DNA of 64,000 nt, from the NCBI RefSeq assembly GCF_000004195.4, contig NC_030677.2, positions 59,216,222 through 59,280,221 on the forward strand. Direction: 5' to 3'. This DNA is from Xenopus tropicalis. Taxonomy: Eukaryota > Chordata > Amphibia > Anura > Pipidae. The position numbers were made by a program, and so were the translations under genes. The notes under the pieces are model-generated. The model made no database searches. It had not been told where the DNA came from and was given only the letters and a program-made list of their open reading frames with translations. Shown here one piece after another: positions 41,484 through 55,000 of this stretch (the first letter of the stretch is position 1; every line of letters starts with the position of its first letter).

Positions 41484-41790
41484 TTAAAGGTGAACCACCC
41501 CATTAAAAAAAATAAAATATCTGACAGCATGTGCCACTGCATAATCCCATATAAAAAAATCGAACTTTCCGGCTCATGTGCGGCTCACACACAAACCAAG
41601 GGCACCCATGCAGCCAAGTTACATCAGCCAATGAATGGACAGAACTTTGCCTTTTTATTTGCACACTTTCCTACTATAATAAGAACCTGCAGTTTGCTAC
41701 TTGTTTAGTTACCCATAGCAGCCAATCAGCAAGGTACAGTTTACAGTTACTGCTTAAATAGGCAATCATACTTTTCAACAGAGCCACCGC
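41484..41790. repeat. Composite repeat with an inverted copy of the 3.5/21.9-kb family
   Basis: Starts TTAAAGGTGAACCACCCC, a T2-like start. Within it, 41540-41720 read on the minus strand matches the 22.0-kb repeat (GTCCATTCATTGGCTGATGT; GTGCCCTTGGTTTGTGTG). Confidence 0.55.
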
Positions 41791-42015
41791 TGGAGAGGCT
41801 TGCACGGTTTTGGTAAACCATGTGCTGGGTTTTTACTCAATAAGGCATAGCCGTAGTGGATAAGGGGTGTGGCTATGCATGTCTGATTCTCTGTAACATT
41901 CCCCTTCAAAAAGGTAGACTTTTCAAAGGCAGCTGTGTATGGTTTTCAAATGTATCAGCTGTATTTCATTAGTCTCTCTTTAAAATGGGAAGATTGCAAG
42001 AAATACACTTGATAT

Positions 42016-42266
42016 TAGGGATGCACTGAATCCAGGATTCAGCCTTTATCGGCAGGGTTCAGATTTGGCCCAATCCACAGTCCTGGCCAAACTGAATCCT
42101 AATTAGCATATACTAATTAGGATTCAAAAGGGTTAAATGTTGCCGCGTGAACATGGAACTGGAAAATTTGTCAACGTGCCCAAATTAGGATTCGGTTCGG
42201 TATTGAGCCGAATCCCCTACAATGGATTCAGCCGAACTCGAAAAACTGGGTTCGGCGCATCACCTA
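42016..42266. repeat. hAT-like non-autonomous element with 8-bp target duplication
   Basis: The element reads TAGGGATGCACTGAATCCAG at the left and CTGGGTTCGGCGCATCACCTA at the right, imperfect inverted ends. Flanks CTTGATAT (42008-42015) and CTTGATAA (42067+200, i.e. 42267-42274) agree at 7 of 8 bases, the hAT duplication length. An internal palindrome around AATCCTAATTAG is present. Confidence 0.7.
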
Positions 42267-42844
42267 CTTGATAATGTTTTGTAATGACTTTGGTACCTTT
42301 ACATTCACGTTTCCTACACTGACATGTTTCCTTGTTTTAAAAAAAAAAAAAATTAATACAGATTTACAAATTTGAATTTTGAGAATGTTGGGAAACATGT
42401 CAATGTAAATGCAAAGCCTATAATTTATATTTAAGCTATAGTCAACCACAGTATCATGCAGAATGAGGCAATACTAAAATCTTAGGTGGTTACCAATCAT
42501 AACAAAGTTAAAAAGACCAGACAATATAAAATTAAAAAACATATTTATTTGGGAAATGAGGGGGAAAAAAAAATCTGTGTAAGTTGGTTAGAATAGACAT
42601 ACAGGATCTCCTGCACTCTGACTCCAGTGCCAACATTGAGTACCCAACTTAATATACCAACAGCAAACAATAATCCAAGTGAATATGTTGACACAGAGTA
42701 ATATTAATATTTTGCATTACAAGGGGAAGAAAAGGTTAATACACTCACTTTGCCATGAGGATTCAAGTACCAAGACATCATTATTTTGCATACAGAAGCA
42801 CCATTTTGCCCAGTTTTATGGTGGGGTGGGAAAATAAGCAATAT

Positions 42845-42965
42845 ACCAGGGATGCCCAACATCCAGCCCCCTAACTCTAGTTTTAATACAACACCCAGCT
42901 CTGTCTGGAGACATTTGGGTTGTAGTTTGGCAGCCACAGGGCTGAAGGTTGAACATTCAAGGTAT
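42845..42965. repeat. Short hAT-like or related repeat fragment
   Basis: CCAGGGATGCCCAACATCCAGCC at the left resembles a hAT end; a matching right end is not clear. Downstream words (TTTGGGTTGTAGTTTGGC) are common in frog repeats. Confidence 0.4.
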
Positions 42966-44730
42966 ATGTGTACAATCACCTCGGACCAGAAGGGGGAGAA
43001 GAGCAATGTAAAGTAAAGCTGTAGAAGCAAATAAAAAGGCTTTCTTTGGCCCAACCCAATGGTTTTTTTCCCAGTCTAACAATGAATTTAAACATTTTAA
43101 TATTCCAATCAATATTATGTTTAATGTCCTAAATAAAAACTGCACTTGGCTTACCAATAAAGTTCTGAATATTGAGAAATGGGAAAGCATAAGGCAGACA
43201 TATATACCTCTTACCTTAAAACAGTAGTACTATGCACTTTAACAGTTAGAAATGCTTTCTCTGCAACCAGAGCGGTCTTTAGAGGGTCCAAAGAAGGCCC
43301 AGAGCCCCCATGGAGTTACAGAATGGATGGGTAAGGCATAAAAGGTATATGGTAGGGCAAAATGACAACAATACTTTCTATCGATGTTGCCCAACCTTGA
43401 AGTACAATTTCTAGCCAAAAGCAGAAATACATGTGGATTAGTTGTACTTTCTTAACAGTTAAAGGGCCGTAAATTGGACACTCATATGTTGTCTAAATAA
43501 TGATGCCCCTGCAACAGCTGTTTTGCCCCAGACCATGCCACTACTAAAGACAGCCTATTCTGGTTGCTATGGGAAGTATCACCGGTGATGTTTGTCTCCA
43601 CATAAATATACCCCTTGGTGTTACTTATATGTGCAGGTCAGGGCAAGCTACAAGAAATGTAACAACTGTTTGCAAGGCTACTGAATAAATGCTGCTCATT
43701 GACATGAATTATAGGGGAGGGGCGGTGAGCATAGTAAAATATAGGAAGCTCTTTGGGGGCGGGGGATCTTGTTTCCAACATCACCATTTACACTACATCA
43801 ATAAACAGTTCATGTAACTTTGCATAGGAAATTTAAATATAAGGCTAAGCAGGTGTTAAAAGTAAAACAGGTCAATATAAAAAGGGCACAGTGGTGTCAA
43901 ATAGTCTTTACTTGGCTACTTAAAAATTAAAAAAAAAAAAAAATTTGAAATCACAGTATTTACTAGTACTAGAAAAGTTAATGGCAGCTGTCTTAATGAA
44001 ACATTACAGTATTAGATCATCCACATTAACATGCTTATATATTTCACTGCAAAAACCTGATCAGTGTATTAGCACAGTAGTGCTTTGTACGTACCTGATT
44101 ATTATTCATCTACCATATGTAGTAAGTCGTATGAAAAGACTGATTCTGGGAATGTGATCACCAGATGGGCCCAGCACTTGGACTTCCATTAAACCCATTC
44201 AGTCTTTTTCATTCAGTGGAAGATTCTATCCTGCAGAATCGCCACAAATTCAATGAGTACAACATCAGCAAAGTAAATGCACTTATTGCAGGACTAACCT
44301 TGCTCAAGGCAACATCTGTGTCATTACATTTGATTTCCATATCACAGCTTTCGGCTTTATTGGAAGTTTCAGACATAAAATGATAAATATGCATTACTGT
44401 TGAGCGATCTCCGAAGTTAACAAAGAATGACATACTTTAATAAACCTCAGGTTAAGGTGCAGCAGCCACAGCCCACTACATTGATTATCTTTAGGATGGT
44501 GGACAAATAAATGCATACATAATACATATTTTGGCCTGAATCCCAATTAAAAATCTCATCTTGACATAGGCTCATTTATTTGGATAATACATGTATGTGT
44601 GTATAATGTAATGCAGCCATGATTACCATGTAAATTGTATCCTCATAAATGCTGCTTAGTGAGGTCATCAGTCATACTCAATGTTGTGATGTAATTTGGG
44701 TCACATGACTCACAAACGTGTGTCTTATTA
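42966..44730. other. Intergenic DNA, possibly part of the GAB1 3' UTR
   Basis: No coding exon found. GAB1 transcripts in other vertebrates have long 3' UTRs, so the right part could be transcribed from the minus strand. A TTTATT (minus AATAAA) lies within the GAB1-proximal sequence at about 45.89 kb and is a nearer candidate end. Confidence 0.3.
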
Positions 44731-45195
44731 AAAAATATATATATACGTACTGTTGTAAAATATGAGGATATTACAAGTCACCTCGGCATTCCATGACCTG
44801 TATAAAAGCATTTGGCCTTGTTCCTTTAAATGATCATGGAACTTCTTGGTAACATAATATCCTTACATTTTACAATAAGGGGTATATTATTCACTATTAT
44901 ACACATGGGTGTAAGATGTTTTATCCAGAATACTTGGAATACTTAGGATTCATGCAGCTTAGTTAGAGTGAAGTACATGGTAGTGTGTGTGTGTCCATAC
45001 AGTCATGCAGAGATGCACTCAGGGAATTCAAATAAGTTTGACAAAAATCAAAGGTTGTTAACATTTTGGTTCCACTAGGAGACCTTTCTTTCAAAACAAT
45101 TGCACGTCTTCAGAAAGGTCCCGAGTGTGTCCATACATGACTAACCCAAAAAACATTCTGTTAATAAATGTATATATACATACATATATAAGTAT

Positions 45196-45217
45196 ATGTG
45201 TGTGTGTGTGTGTGTGT
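45196..45217. repeat. (GT)n microsatellite
   Basis: About ten GT units immediately left of the 45219-45311 inverted repeat. Confidence 0.85.
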
Positions 45218-45218
45218 A

Positions 45219-45311
45219 AAAAGGTCCAATGTTTCGAGCACCAACTTTGCTCTTCCTCAGGGACAAAAACTGAGGAAGAGCACAGTTGGTGCTTAAAATG
45301 TTGGACCTTTT
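45219..45311 (-). repeat. 42-bp imperfect inverted repeat with hammerhead-like core
   Basis: Arms 45219-45260 and 45270-45311, 5 mismatches in 42, spacer GGACAAAAA. The minus-strand reading of the left arm gives CTGAGGA, a GAGCA...TGCTC hairpin, then GAAAC. The plus-strand right arm has TAAAAT instead, with mismatches mostly of the CpG-decay kind. Same organisation as 4856-4927. Just upstream (about 45.05-45.1 kb) a weaker GGTCTCC...GAACCAAAATGTTAAC variant is seen on the minus strand. Confidence 0.55.
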
Positions 45312-46076
45312 TTCTTAATAAACGTGCTATTTTTTTTTTTTTTTTTTGCAAAGTCCCTGTGTGTGCGTACATACACACAGACAAACATTTTTTTTTTTAA
45401 TTTGGAATGAGCTTATGTCAAAGAGGGGGGGGTATTTTCCCCCTAATTTGCAGGGGTTTTTTTCCTTTAAAACAAGGGCTGGCCATTCCTGAAGCCCCGG
45501 GAATATCAATGCATTTATCACAACAGTATATAAATGTAAGTTAACCATAACGGATGTTAAGTAGGTACATCAGCTGCTATCGGTGTATTGTTAGAAGCCA
45601 TTTGACTGGTGCAAGTGACAGAAAGTCTGGAGTTCTTGTACACTGTAATACTCTCACGGACTCTCTATTCCTTACAGGGATAATCCTTAGTGTATTAAAA
45701 ATGTGGATGATAAAATCCCACTAAAAATAAGCTATGTTAATAACAAAAAAGGCTTACGGTATTAAATGGCAGAACCATTGTCTCAACCACAAAAAGTGCA
45801 TAAACATAATAATAATACTACTACAAAACATGGCTAGATGTGTTAAACAAATGGTTCTTGTTAGATGGTAATCTTTTTACATAAAACATTATTTATTTAC
45901 ACAGGCTTAAATCTACAGATAGCACAGTGCACAATTCAGTCTCTGCCTCGCTGATCCACCACAAAGATCAAATATAGGTTCCATCTCTGCAGAATCAATC
46001 ATAGAAGGCATTAGAATGTGTTGCTCCAAACTGCACCCTTGTGATAATAAAAGAAGTGTTCAAATCCTAAGGGCGT

Positions 46077-49000
46077 TTATTTTATATTCTTAGTTGGCGT
46101 TTCCGTTTCGGTCGACTGTCTCCCATCAGTCCATGCTTCTCTGGTACTTTTCAGCGCTAGAGTTTTCTGTTTGTCTACGACAACGTAGTCAACCTTTTCA
46201 TCAGCAGCACTGCTTCCAGAACCAACACTTTTCTTCTGTACAAGAAAAGAAACAAAAATAAAGACTGGCCATTAGTTTAAACCCCAGGACAGCCTAGTCT
46301 CAATGTACAGGGAATAATGTTTTCCTATATCAATATATGAGGAATATAGGAAGATATTGGATAAAAATATAAAAGACAATTTTATATCACAAATATACTT
46401 AAAAACTTGAAATGGTTCTCAACCCAAATGTATTTTTGCATACTGAAAGAAAATGTAATTCTAAGCAGTTTTCCAATATAGATTTATTTCAAATTAAAAG
46501 TAGTGCCTAATATTTGGCTAATAAAAGGATAATTTCTTATTAAGAAGAAGAACAGACAGGCACTAAGGGGCCAATTCATTAAAACACGAGTTGGAATCCC
46601 GAATGGGAAAAATTGGGATTGGATACAATAATTTCTGAAGATCGCAAATGTCACGAAAATGCTTATGAAAAAAACGTATTAGCCCCAATAATATTGTATT
46701 GGTGATCCGAAAGTCACAGATGGGATGCATACGCAGCGGCATGATTTCAGTGAAATCACGGAAGTTTCCGCTCAAGGCAAGTTCTGCGTTTTCACTGAAA
46801 TTGCGCCGCTGCGTATGCCATTGCACCGGCGATTTACATTTTCACCGGTGGGATGGCATTTCGAGGAGATTAGTCGCCCGCGAACAGGGAGATTTGTTGC
46901 GGGCCCCGTGTGCCAGAGCCATTAGTCCCAAAGAACAGACGGGCATAAACACTGCTTTGGACTGCAATTACATTTACATATCATATTACCTTGAAACTTT
47001 TCTTTAAAGGTTTTCAATTAATATTTAATTAATTTAATACTGGAAATACTGCACATCATGTATTTGAGAAACATGATCAGAATTTGAGAAACAGTGTCCC
47101 AAGATCATAGGCAGGTGGATCAAGTACAATTTTATGAAAGGGTCAATTTAATTTACTACAGTATGTACATGAGGGCCCATTGCCCAAGATATACAGGCTC
47201 TGGTACAGGCAGATTAAATAAACAAAAAACCCCCACAAAAAACGAACAAATATAGTCTCCACATCTAATGCTACAGAAAAGAACTCGGTAATAATAAAGC
47301 TTCTGAAAAATATAAATAGATTTTTTTTAAAAAGTAGAGGACAACAGTATCAACTTAGTACAGGTATAGGATTTATAATCAGGAACGTTTGGGTCCAGGG
47401 TTTTTCCGGATAAGGTATCTTTCTGTAATTTTGAGTTCCCAACCTTGAGTCTACTAGAAACCTTTTAAACGTTAAAAAAAAAAACCCAGTAGGATTTTTT
47501 TGCCTCCAGTATGGATTCATGCAGCTTAGTTACCATCAAATACAGGGCACTGTTATTATATTATTATATTACAGAGAAATTATTTAAATTTTTTTTTTAA
47601 TTATTTGGAGCCTATGCATGATGGCCTTCCCATAATTTAAAACTTTCTGGGTATGAGGTTTCCACATAAGGCATCCAATACCTGTAGCAGCAATGTACTA
47701 TATTATTGTGTGGAAGTAGGAGAGAGCCACGTGAGAGCTTGCTAGGTGACTAGCATGTTGATGTATGTGACATTACTGCACACAGATATGGTTGGGCCTT
47801 ACTTGGCAACAAGCTCTTCCGGCTCAGCACTGAACGCCACAGTGCTACTAACTGGATTATCTCTGTACATTTATAGAGCAGCTATAACAAACAAAACAAT
47901 CTGATTATTTTGTGTGACAAAAAATGCACGGCATTTACAAAGCTCGTGACTTTATTGGATTTGTAGTAAAACAGGTTTGTTGCTTCCTTATTCTTCATTA
48001 TTTATTATCAAAGAAAAAAACAATTTGAGGTGAATGTCCCTTTGAAGTTTCTGCTGCAGATGTACTAACGTTGGAAGAAGTGAAATGCAATGAGAAGAAG
48101 GCAAGGTCACATAGGAAGAGCCTTAGAGGCTGTAAGTAATTTTGCCTGTGGGCAAGGTGGTTCCAACATAACATACATAGTTGGCAGTGGTTCAATTTGA
48201 AGAACCTTAAAAGGGATACTGTCATGGGGAAACAATCCGTTTTCACAACCGATTAATAAACAGTGCTTCTCACATACAATCCTGTAGTGAAATACATTTT
48301 TTAAATGTAACAAATCAGGACATCAGACAAGACATTCCTCAGAGCCCCAATGATTCCTTCAGCCACCTTACTTGGACTTTCCTACTCTGCAGTCTTTCCT
48401 TAGTGACAATGCAAACTGCCACCCCAGCAACACAACTGTGCGGGCACTTTTGCTGAAGAGGACTAACTGCTACACCTGCATCCCTCTGGGTGCTGTTTCA
48501 GGAATATTATGAGTGACAGGTAGTGGTTACAGGGCCATTTTAGCTGCTATTCACGGTTGTCAGACAGCCACCCTGTGTGCCACAACCCTATGGGAAACTT
48601 CCTTACACTATCAGTACAGGCGTGTATTAAAACACTCTTTTTTTAAGCTGAAAAACCTCTGTATTTGCTGTGTCGATTTCCATTTATAGGAAGTGACATA
48701 GGTGTTTTCAGCCAGCTAAAATACACTGCCAAATCTGACCCATATGCCAATATCTTCAGACTTTGAATCAGCTTGTACATTAAATAAATATATATATATA
48801 TATATATAAAATCATTTAAACATTAATTCAAAACCAATAGGATTTGTTTTGCCTCAAATAAGGGTTAACTATATAATATAATAGGAGCAATAGAAGGAAA
48901 AGCTATGCCATGTATGATAGGGAGAAAAGAGACAGTAACTGCCTGAAAGTACTTGAATATGCTTTTCTGGTTGTCACTGAAAGCACAAGATCATGCATAA

Positions 49001-52000
49001 AGCACCAAGATGGCTGCCCACACCAGAAAATGTTAAATGGTAGAATTGCAATACACATGTATGGTACAGTGTATGGAAAACTACAACAACAAAATTATAC
49101 TGGTATCCCTTTAAAATTTCAGGCAGTACGGCAGAGAAAACGAAAATCAATTATAAGCGAACAAAAAGCTATTTAATCTATAGGAAAAGATTTTGGGCAT
49201 ACAAGTAGAAGAACATTATTGATGCCAATTGCCCTAAACCTGCTGGCAAATAAGTAAGCACGTTAGTAAGCGCGTAGTCACTAATGGCGCTGGGACACCG
49301 TGGGGAGGTTTGGTGGGGACTGGGTGCAAATACATCATCTGCTCGTGACCCACCTCTGGGGCCAATTGGTCCACCCAAACCCTGTGGGTTGCGGACCAAC
49401 CCGCATATCATTAAAGACCATGTAATAGGACAATAAGTGATTTCACATTAAAGAACACTAATAAGGCAAACAAAAGACAAGCAAACTCATTTAGGCAAAC
49501 AAAAGACAAACAAGCTCATTATTTATCTCATAAATTTGAAAGCTATTTAAGTTTTAAAGTTTTAAATTTTCCCTTTTTAAAAAAAAAAAAAAAATTCGAA
49601 TGTGAAAATGTATATATTTGCAGCTATGGCTGAATGGTTAATTAACAATATTTTTATATGAACCCTGATCAAATGTGGGACATCACAGGCTTTACCTTAA
49701 AATTAACATTTTTTAAAATCTACTTTTTTGTTTTTAAATATTTACATTTTCTTGGAATTACAACTATCTGGTTGCTCAAAGTTAATTACACAACAATTCA
49801 GGCAGCAGTTTGGAAATTAGAATGAAAGATGATTATTAGAAGGTCAGAAATCAAAGATAAACAACACAAATAATAACAATAAAACTGAACCACCACAGTC
49901 TGACAATCTGTTTTCTGGTTGGCAGGGTCAGCAAACCAGTCAACCAAAGAGAAGATTTTCATTTACAGGATGGAAAGACAGAATAAGAATGCTGTTACAA
50001 CTAGTAAGACCAAATCTACAAGTTGCTTAGGAGAAATGTATCTATGAACTTTCCTTTTAGAAATTTGCTTGGCAATATGACTTGACAGGTAACTGTATGA
50101 GCCTAGCTGTTGGGATTGAAATTCTGAAGCAAGACATGGGTATCACCTACAAGTTCAAGGCAAAGAGGTTAAAATTACAGCATCTAACAGTCACTTGGGA
50201 TCCCAGCTCCAGAGAGGGTTGAATATATATATAGAAAATCCTACCTTCATTGTGTTATTGCCCACTAAATGTTGTCCCTTGCAGCCCTAGTCTTAACAGG
50301 AAAACCTCTGAGTCCTTAATTTGTATTTCTTGCTAGTAATTAAAATAAAAAAATCACATGCCTTTCTTGGTGGTGTTGATTTTCCAGAGTCTAAATCCAA
50401 GTCTAAATATTCCACTTGCTTGTCTCCTTTAGGCTTTATCATAGGACTGTGGCCTTCATCAAGGCTGCTGCTCCCAAACAAACCCTGGAAGTAAAATAAG
50501 AGAACACACACATAAGGCTATCTGACTACATTTCTGTAAGGCAAAAAATGTACAATGCAGCAGGCTGTAGTAGTTATTAATGCAAAATAGGAACTACCAT
50601 GGAAATAAGAATCTCCAATAAACTAGATATCACTAACGTGAAGGACTTTATAAATGCAGTAAACTAAAATGTCTCTCAAAATTAACCTTAGCAAACATGC
50701 TATTGAAACTTGCAATGGCAAAATAGAAAAACGTGGGACTTGAAGCGAATGGCATGGGACGGGAAGTATTAGGTAGTATCAAGTGTTATCTCCAAAACAA
50801 CACACCTGGCATTATCCTATAGGTCCTCTCAAGGTAGTAGCGATCTGCATAAAACTGCACAGAACTATTCCAATATTCCAGTTCCAAAGCACATCCCAAT
50901 ACACAGTGTTTCTGCGTTTCGGTCATCTAGAAACCAACTCAACTCACAGCCCTGTGACCTAAATGACCTAAAAGTTAACCTGTCCCAATTAACTTCTTAA
51001 ACAGCTACTGAGAATTTTAAGCACTCTTGTAACAATGATGGGGGACTGTAGTACAACGGCAGATTAAGAGTTCCTGGCAGGGAAACACTAAATCGATACT
51101 CTTAAAAGCAGTGTTTAGGTCCAGAAGTCACTATAACAATGAAAGAAATATACTTTCGGGTGGGGGGGGGGGAACATTATGTTAAGTAACCAAAACATAA
51201 TGTACTTAATGATGACAATTAATAAAATGTAAATTTAAAATCGGGTTACTCTGTAATGTATACATACAATATTCAAGCTCCTCTCATTTGGCAGAGCAAA
51301 AGGAAAGTTTCATGAAGCTCTATAACACAAACCACCAAAAGCAAACAGATTTGAACCAACAAACAAGCTGAACATATCAGAATTACATATAGACCTAGGC
51401 ATAAATCAGTTTATAGCTGGTACGTACTGGATCTTCTGTGGAGAGACTTGGGTTCATGGCTACATAGTTTTCTTCACTATCCTGCGAGTCACTGCTGGAA
51501 GCTGTGCTATGTACTGAATCTGGCCTGGGAGGCATAGGGAACCTAGAGGAACTGATTGCAAGAAATTATTTTAACAAAGCAAAACAAAATTTCAAAATGC
51601 TGACATTGTGGCATTTGCAAGGTATGGGATCCTTTATATGCAAACCAGTTATCTAGAAAGCTCAAAATTACAGCATCTGCCACAGAGTCCATTATAATCA
51701 AATAATTCTAATTTTTAATAACAATTTCCTTTTTTTCTGTAATAATAAAACAGTACCTTCTAATTGATGGTTACTATGCTCTATATTGTGGCAAAACATA
51801 CATATTGGGTTTATTTAATGTTAATTTAACCAAATTAAGGTAAGGTAGCATCATGAACTATACTAAGATTTAGGCTAAGGTTTTAAAATTTCCAATAAAA
51901 CTGTATGCTACCTGGGCAAATTAACAGCAATTACACGGCACTGTCTTAATTATAAAAGGAATGAAAATCAGGCTGGAATCAAGAATTTATATTTCAGTAG

Positions 52001-55000
52001 CACTTATCTAGGGAACCACATTGTTGCATTTATAAGTAGCTTGAATAAATGGTTTCCTGACAAAAGATTCCTTACCAGTACTACAACCCAACATAAGTGT
52101 GCATATTTTTCCCCATTCTTTTTATTTTTGCTTAAAATCTTTTTCCTACGTAATCAATGCCATGTATCTAGTTCACAGTGGAGTAAAAACTACGTAGAGC
52201 ACATTCACCTTCACTCATTCTTCCTATACCAACTATCCAAATGCTGCCCCATTATTTCTCAGTAATGCTTATTTCTTGCATCAAGCAAAATCATATGGAC
52301 ACTTTTTTGTCCAAGCAGAACTAAAATAATGGACACAGTACACATCACATTTACAATCTTTTCTGCAACCACTGGTTTTCAAGGCTGAATCATCAGATAT
52401 GGAGGTAGAAACAACAGGGATTCTACCTCTATCTGACGATTCAGCCCTTGTCTTTGCCCTTGTGCCTTCAACGGCGCCTGTTCAAAATCTTTTGTCTCCC
52501 ATCCGATCAAAGAGACAACAGATATCGGTCACCTCATCGATCCACCACACACGCACCGAATATCATACAAAACAAGGTTTTGTGCGAAAATATTGCTGTG
52601 TGTATGGCCAGCTTTAATGATAAAATAAAAGAAACTCTGATAGGGACCCCTTTAGGAAGAATCAGAGATGAGTGTTTTGAACAGAACATCATTATGTTTG
52701 CTTGCCTGGAAGCTCTAGTGCGTAGAGTTTTATCTTGCAAATGCAACAATAGAGCTGACAAAGTACTTTATTTTTTCTTACTCTGTTTTACATAATCTCA
52801 GCAACCCTGACTTCAGTGGTTTTTAGCCCGAGTGCATAAATTCTAGATGCAAGCAGTGCAAGCCTCTAAACCCGTTTAGTTTAATTTATAACAAACAGGG
52901 GTCTGCTTGTGTAACTTGCAGGCATTATATAAATAAATGACAACGATAAGAACCAATCAATAGAAATACTCACTCCCGTGTAAAGCTTCTTGTAACTGGA
53001 GAACGGACTGGCGTCTGCATTAATTCTTCCCATTCAGGTAAAGGCTTGATTTCCAATGGCGCTGGCCTTACTGAAGAAGAAAGAATACAAAAAAGTCCTT
53101 ATCTTAACTCACTCTTGGGATAAAACATTTATATTGTCTGTTGAAAAGAAAAAGACATGCACTTCATAAAATGTTACAGAAAACATGGATTATTTATATT
53201 AAGATTACTATATTCTGTTCCTACAGAAGGCCAACACACCTTTACCAAAACCACTCATTCTGCTTCCTTTAATTATGTATATGAAAATATAACAGTGTTT
53301 AACAGTACTACAAAAAACAAACAATATATAGCCTTCCTCTATATTCATATTTATAGCAAAATAAGCATTCCTAAACACCAATGCACATGAGAACAGGAGA
53401 GCGTGGAGATCTAAAGTACATACCCTTTCTTCTTGTGGAAAATTCACCTATGGTTTGGGAATCAGTTCGCTCTAAACCATGAGGTTTAGGTCTTAAAATT
53501 TTAGGGCTCTGACCTAATTGGCAAAAAGAAGACTCTCTTAATAAAAGTATTTATTTTTGGAATAGCAAGGCAAAAAAAAAAAAAGAGATCTCTCCAATGG
53601 AAGCAGCAAAATCCAGGCAATGCAGCATTGTTAATTCTGTGCGGAAAAGCAGCCTTACTTATATAATTTTGCACAGCTGGACTCATGCTAGGGAGGAAGC
53701 ACCATATTGAAATGAAAAATATGTTGCATGCCCAAAGCATGTCTGAAGCAAGCAAAGAGAGGCAGCCTTTATTCTCCACTCACCTTCCCCATAAAAATGC
53801 ACACAAAAAGCAAAAAAATGTATAAAGAAGATGACAGCAATTACATTGATAGTTTTTAACGTTATCCTTACACTGAGATCACTCAAAGGATTTAAACATA
53901 TTACAGCCACGAGTCTTTTATGCTAGATGATCACTTGTTCTCACCCGCCCCATACTATACAATCACTGAGTGGGGGGGTCACAGGTTAAATTAAGTTTTA
54001 GTAGGTCAACTTTATTTGTGATCTTTTAAAATGATTAAAACTAGGACACACACACACACACGAATCAACGGTCAACTTGCTGGTAAATCAATTAGTCCTT
54101 GTTAGGCTACATACTGTAAATTTATACACAATGGCTAACAGAACAAGATTAAAGAAATACATGTTTGCGCTAGAAACTCTGCCATAAGTCCTGAATCTTT
54201 GCTCCTTTAAATAAAGTCCTTGTTCCAACTTTCTGAAATTAATCAGTCAACACAGACACACACTGTTGTCCATCAACAGGACACTTATCTATATCAGAAT
54301 CCTGGGTGAATTCATGTCAGAGACCTTGCTAGTACAGGTATGGGATCCCTTATCTGTTATCCAGACAGTTCAGAATTACGGAAAGGCCATCTCCCATAGA
54401 CTTCATTATAAGCAAATAATTCTAATTTTTAAAAATGATTTCCTTTTTCCCTGTAATAAGATAACAGTACCTTGTACTTGATCCCAACTAAGATATAATT
54501 AATCCTTATTGGAGGCAGAACAGTCCTATTGGGTTTATTCAATATTTAAATGATTTTTAGCAGACTTAAGTTATGGAGATCCAAATTACTGAAAGATCCC
54601 TTATCCGGAAAACACCAGGTCCTGAGCATTCTGGATAATAAGTCCCATACCTGTATCACAGTAGCCTTGGATACTATGCTTATACAATAACTCATCCAGG
54701 CCCCTTTTAAAGGCATTAACAGAATCTGCCATTACCACATCACTAGGAAGGGCATTCCCCAACCTCACTGCCCTCACTGTGAAAACCACCTCGGCTGCTT
54801 CAAATGAAAACTCCGTTCCTCCAAACTAAAGGGGTGGCCTCTGGTATGTTGTTTGTTTTTATGGGAAAAAACAACATTGATTATCTGCCTATAATCCCCT
54901 CTAATGTACTTGTACAGAGTAATCACGTCCCCTTGCAAGCGCCTCTTTTCCAGAAAAAACAACTCCAACCTTGACAGTCTAACCTCATAGCTTAAAGGGG

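Larger units (their letters stand above)
46236..50361 (-). other. GAB1 last intron, GC-AG type, with several MITEs
   Basis: The donor reads AGAAAG|GCATGT on the minus strand at 50360-50361 and the acceptor TGTACAG|AAG at 46236-46237. It contains MITE copies at 46.56-46.93, 47.36-47.69, 48.0-48.66 and 49.26-49.41 kb. No additional exon recognised. Confidence 0.7.
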
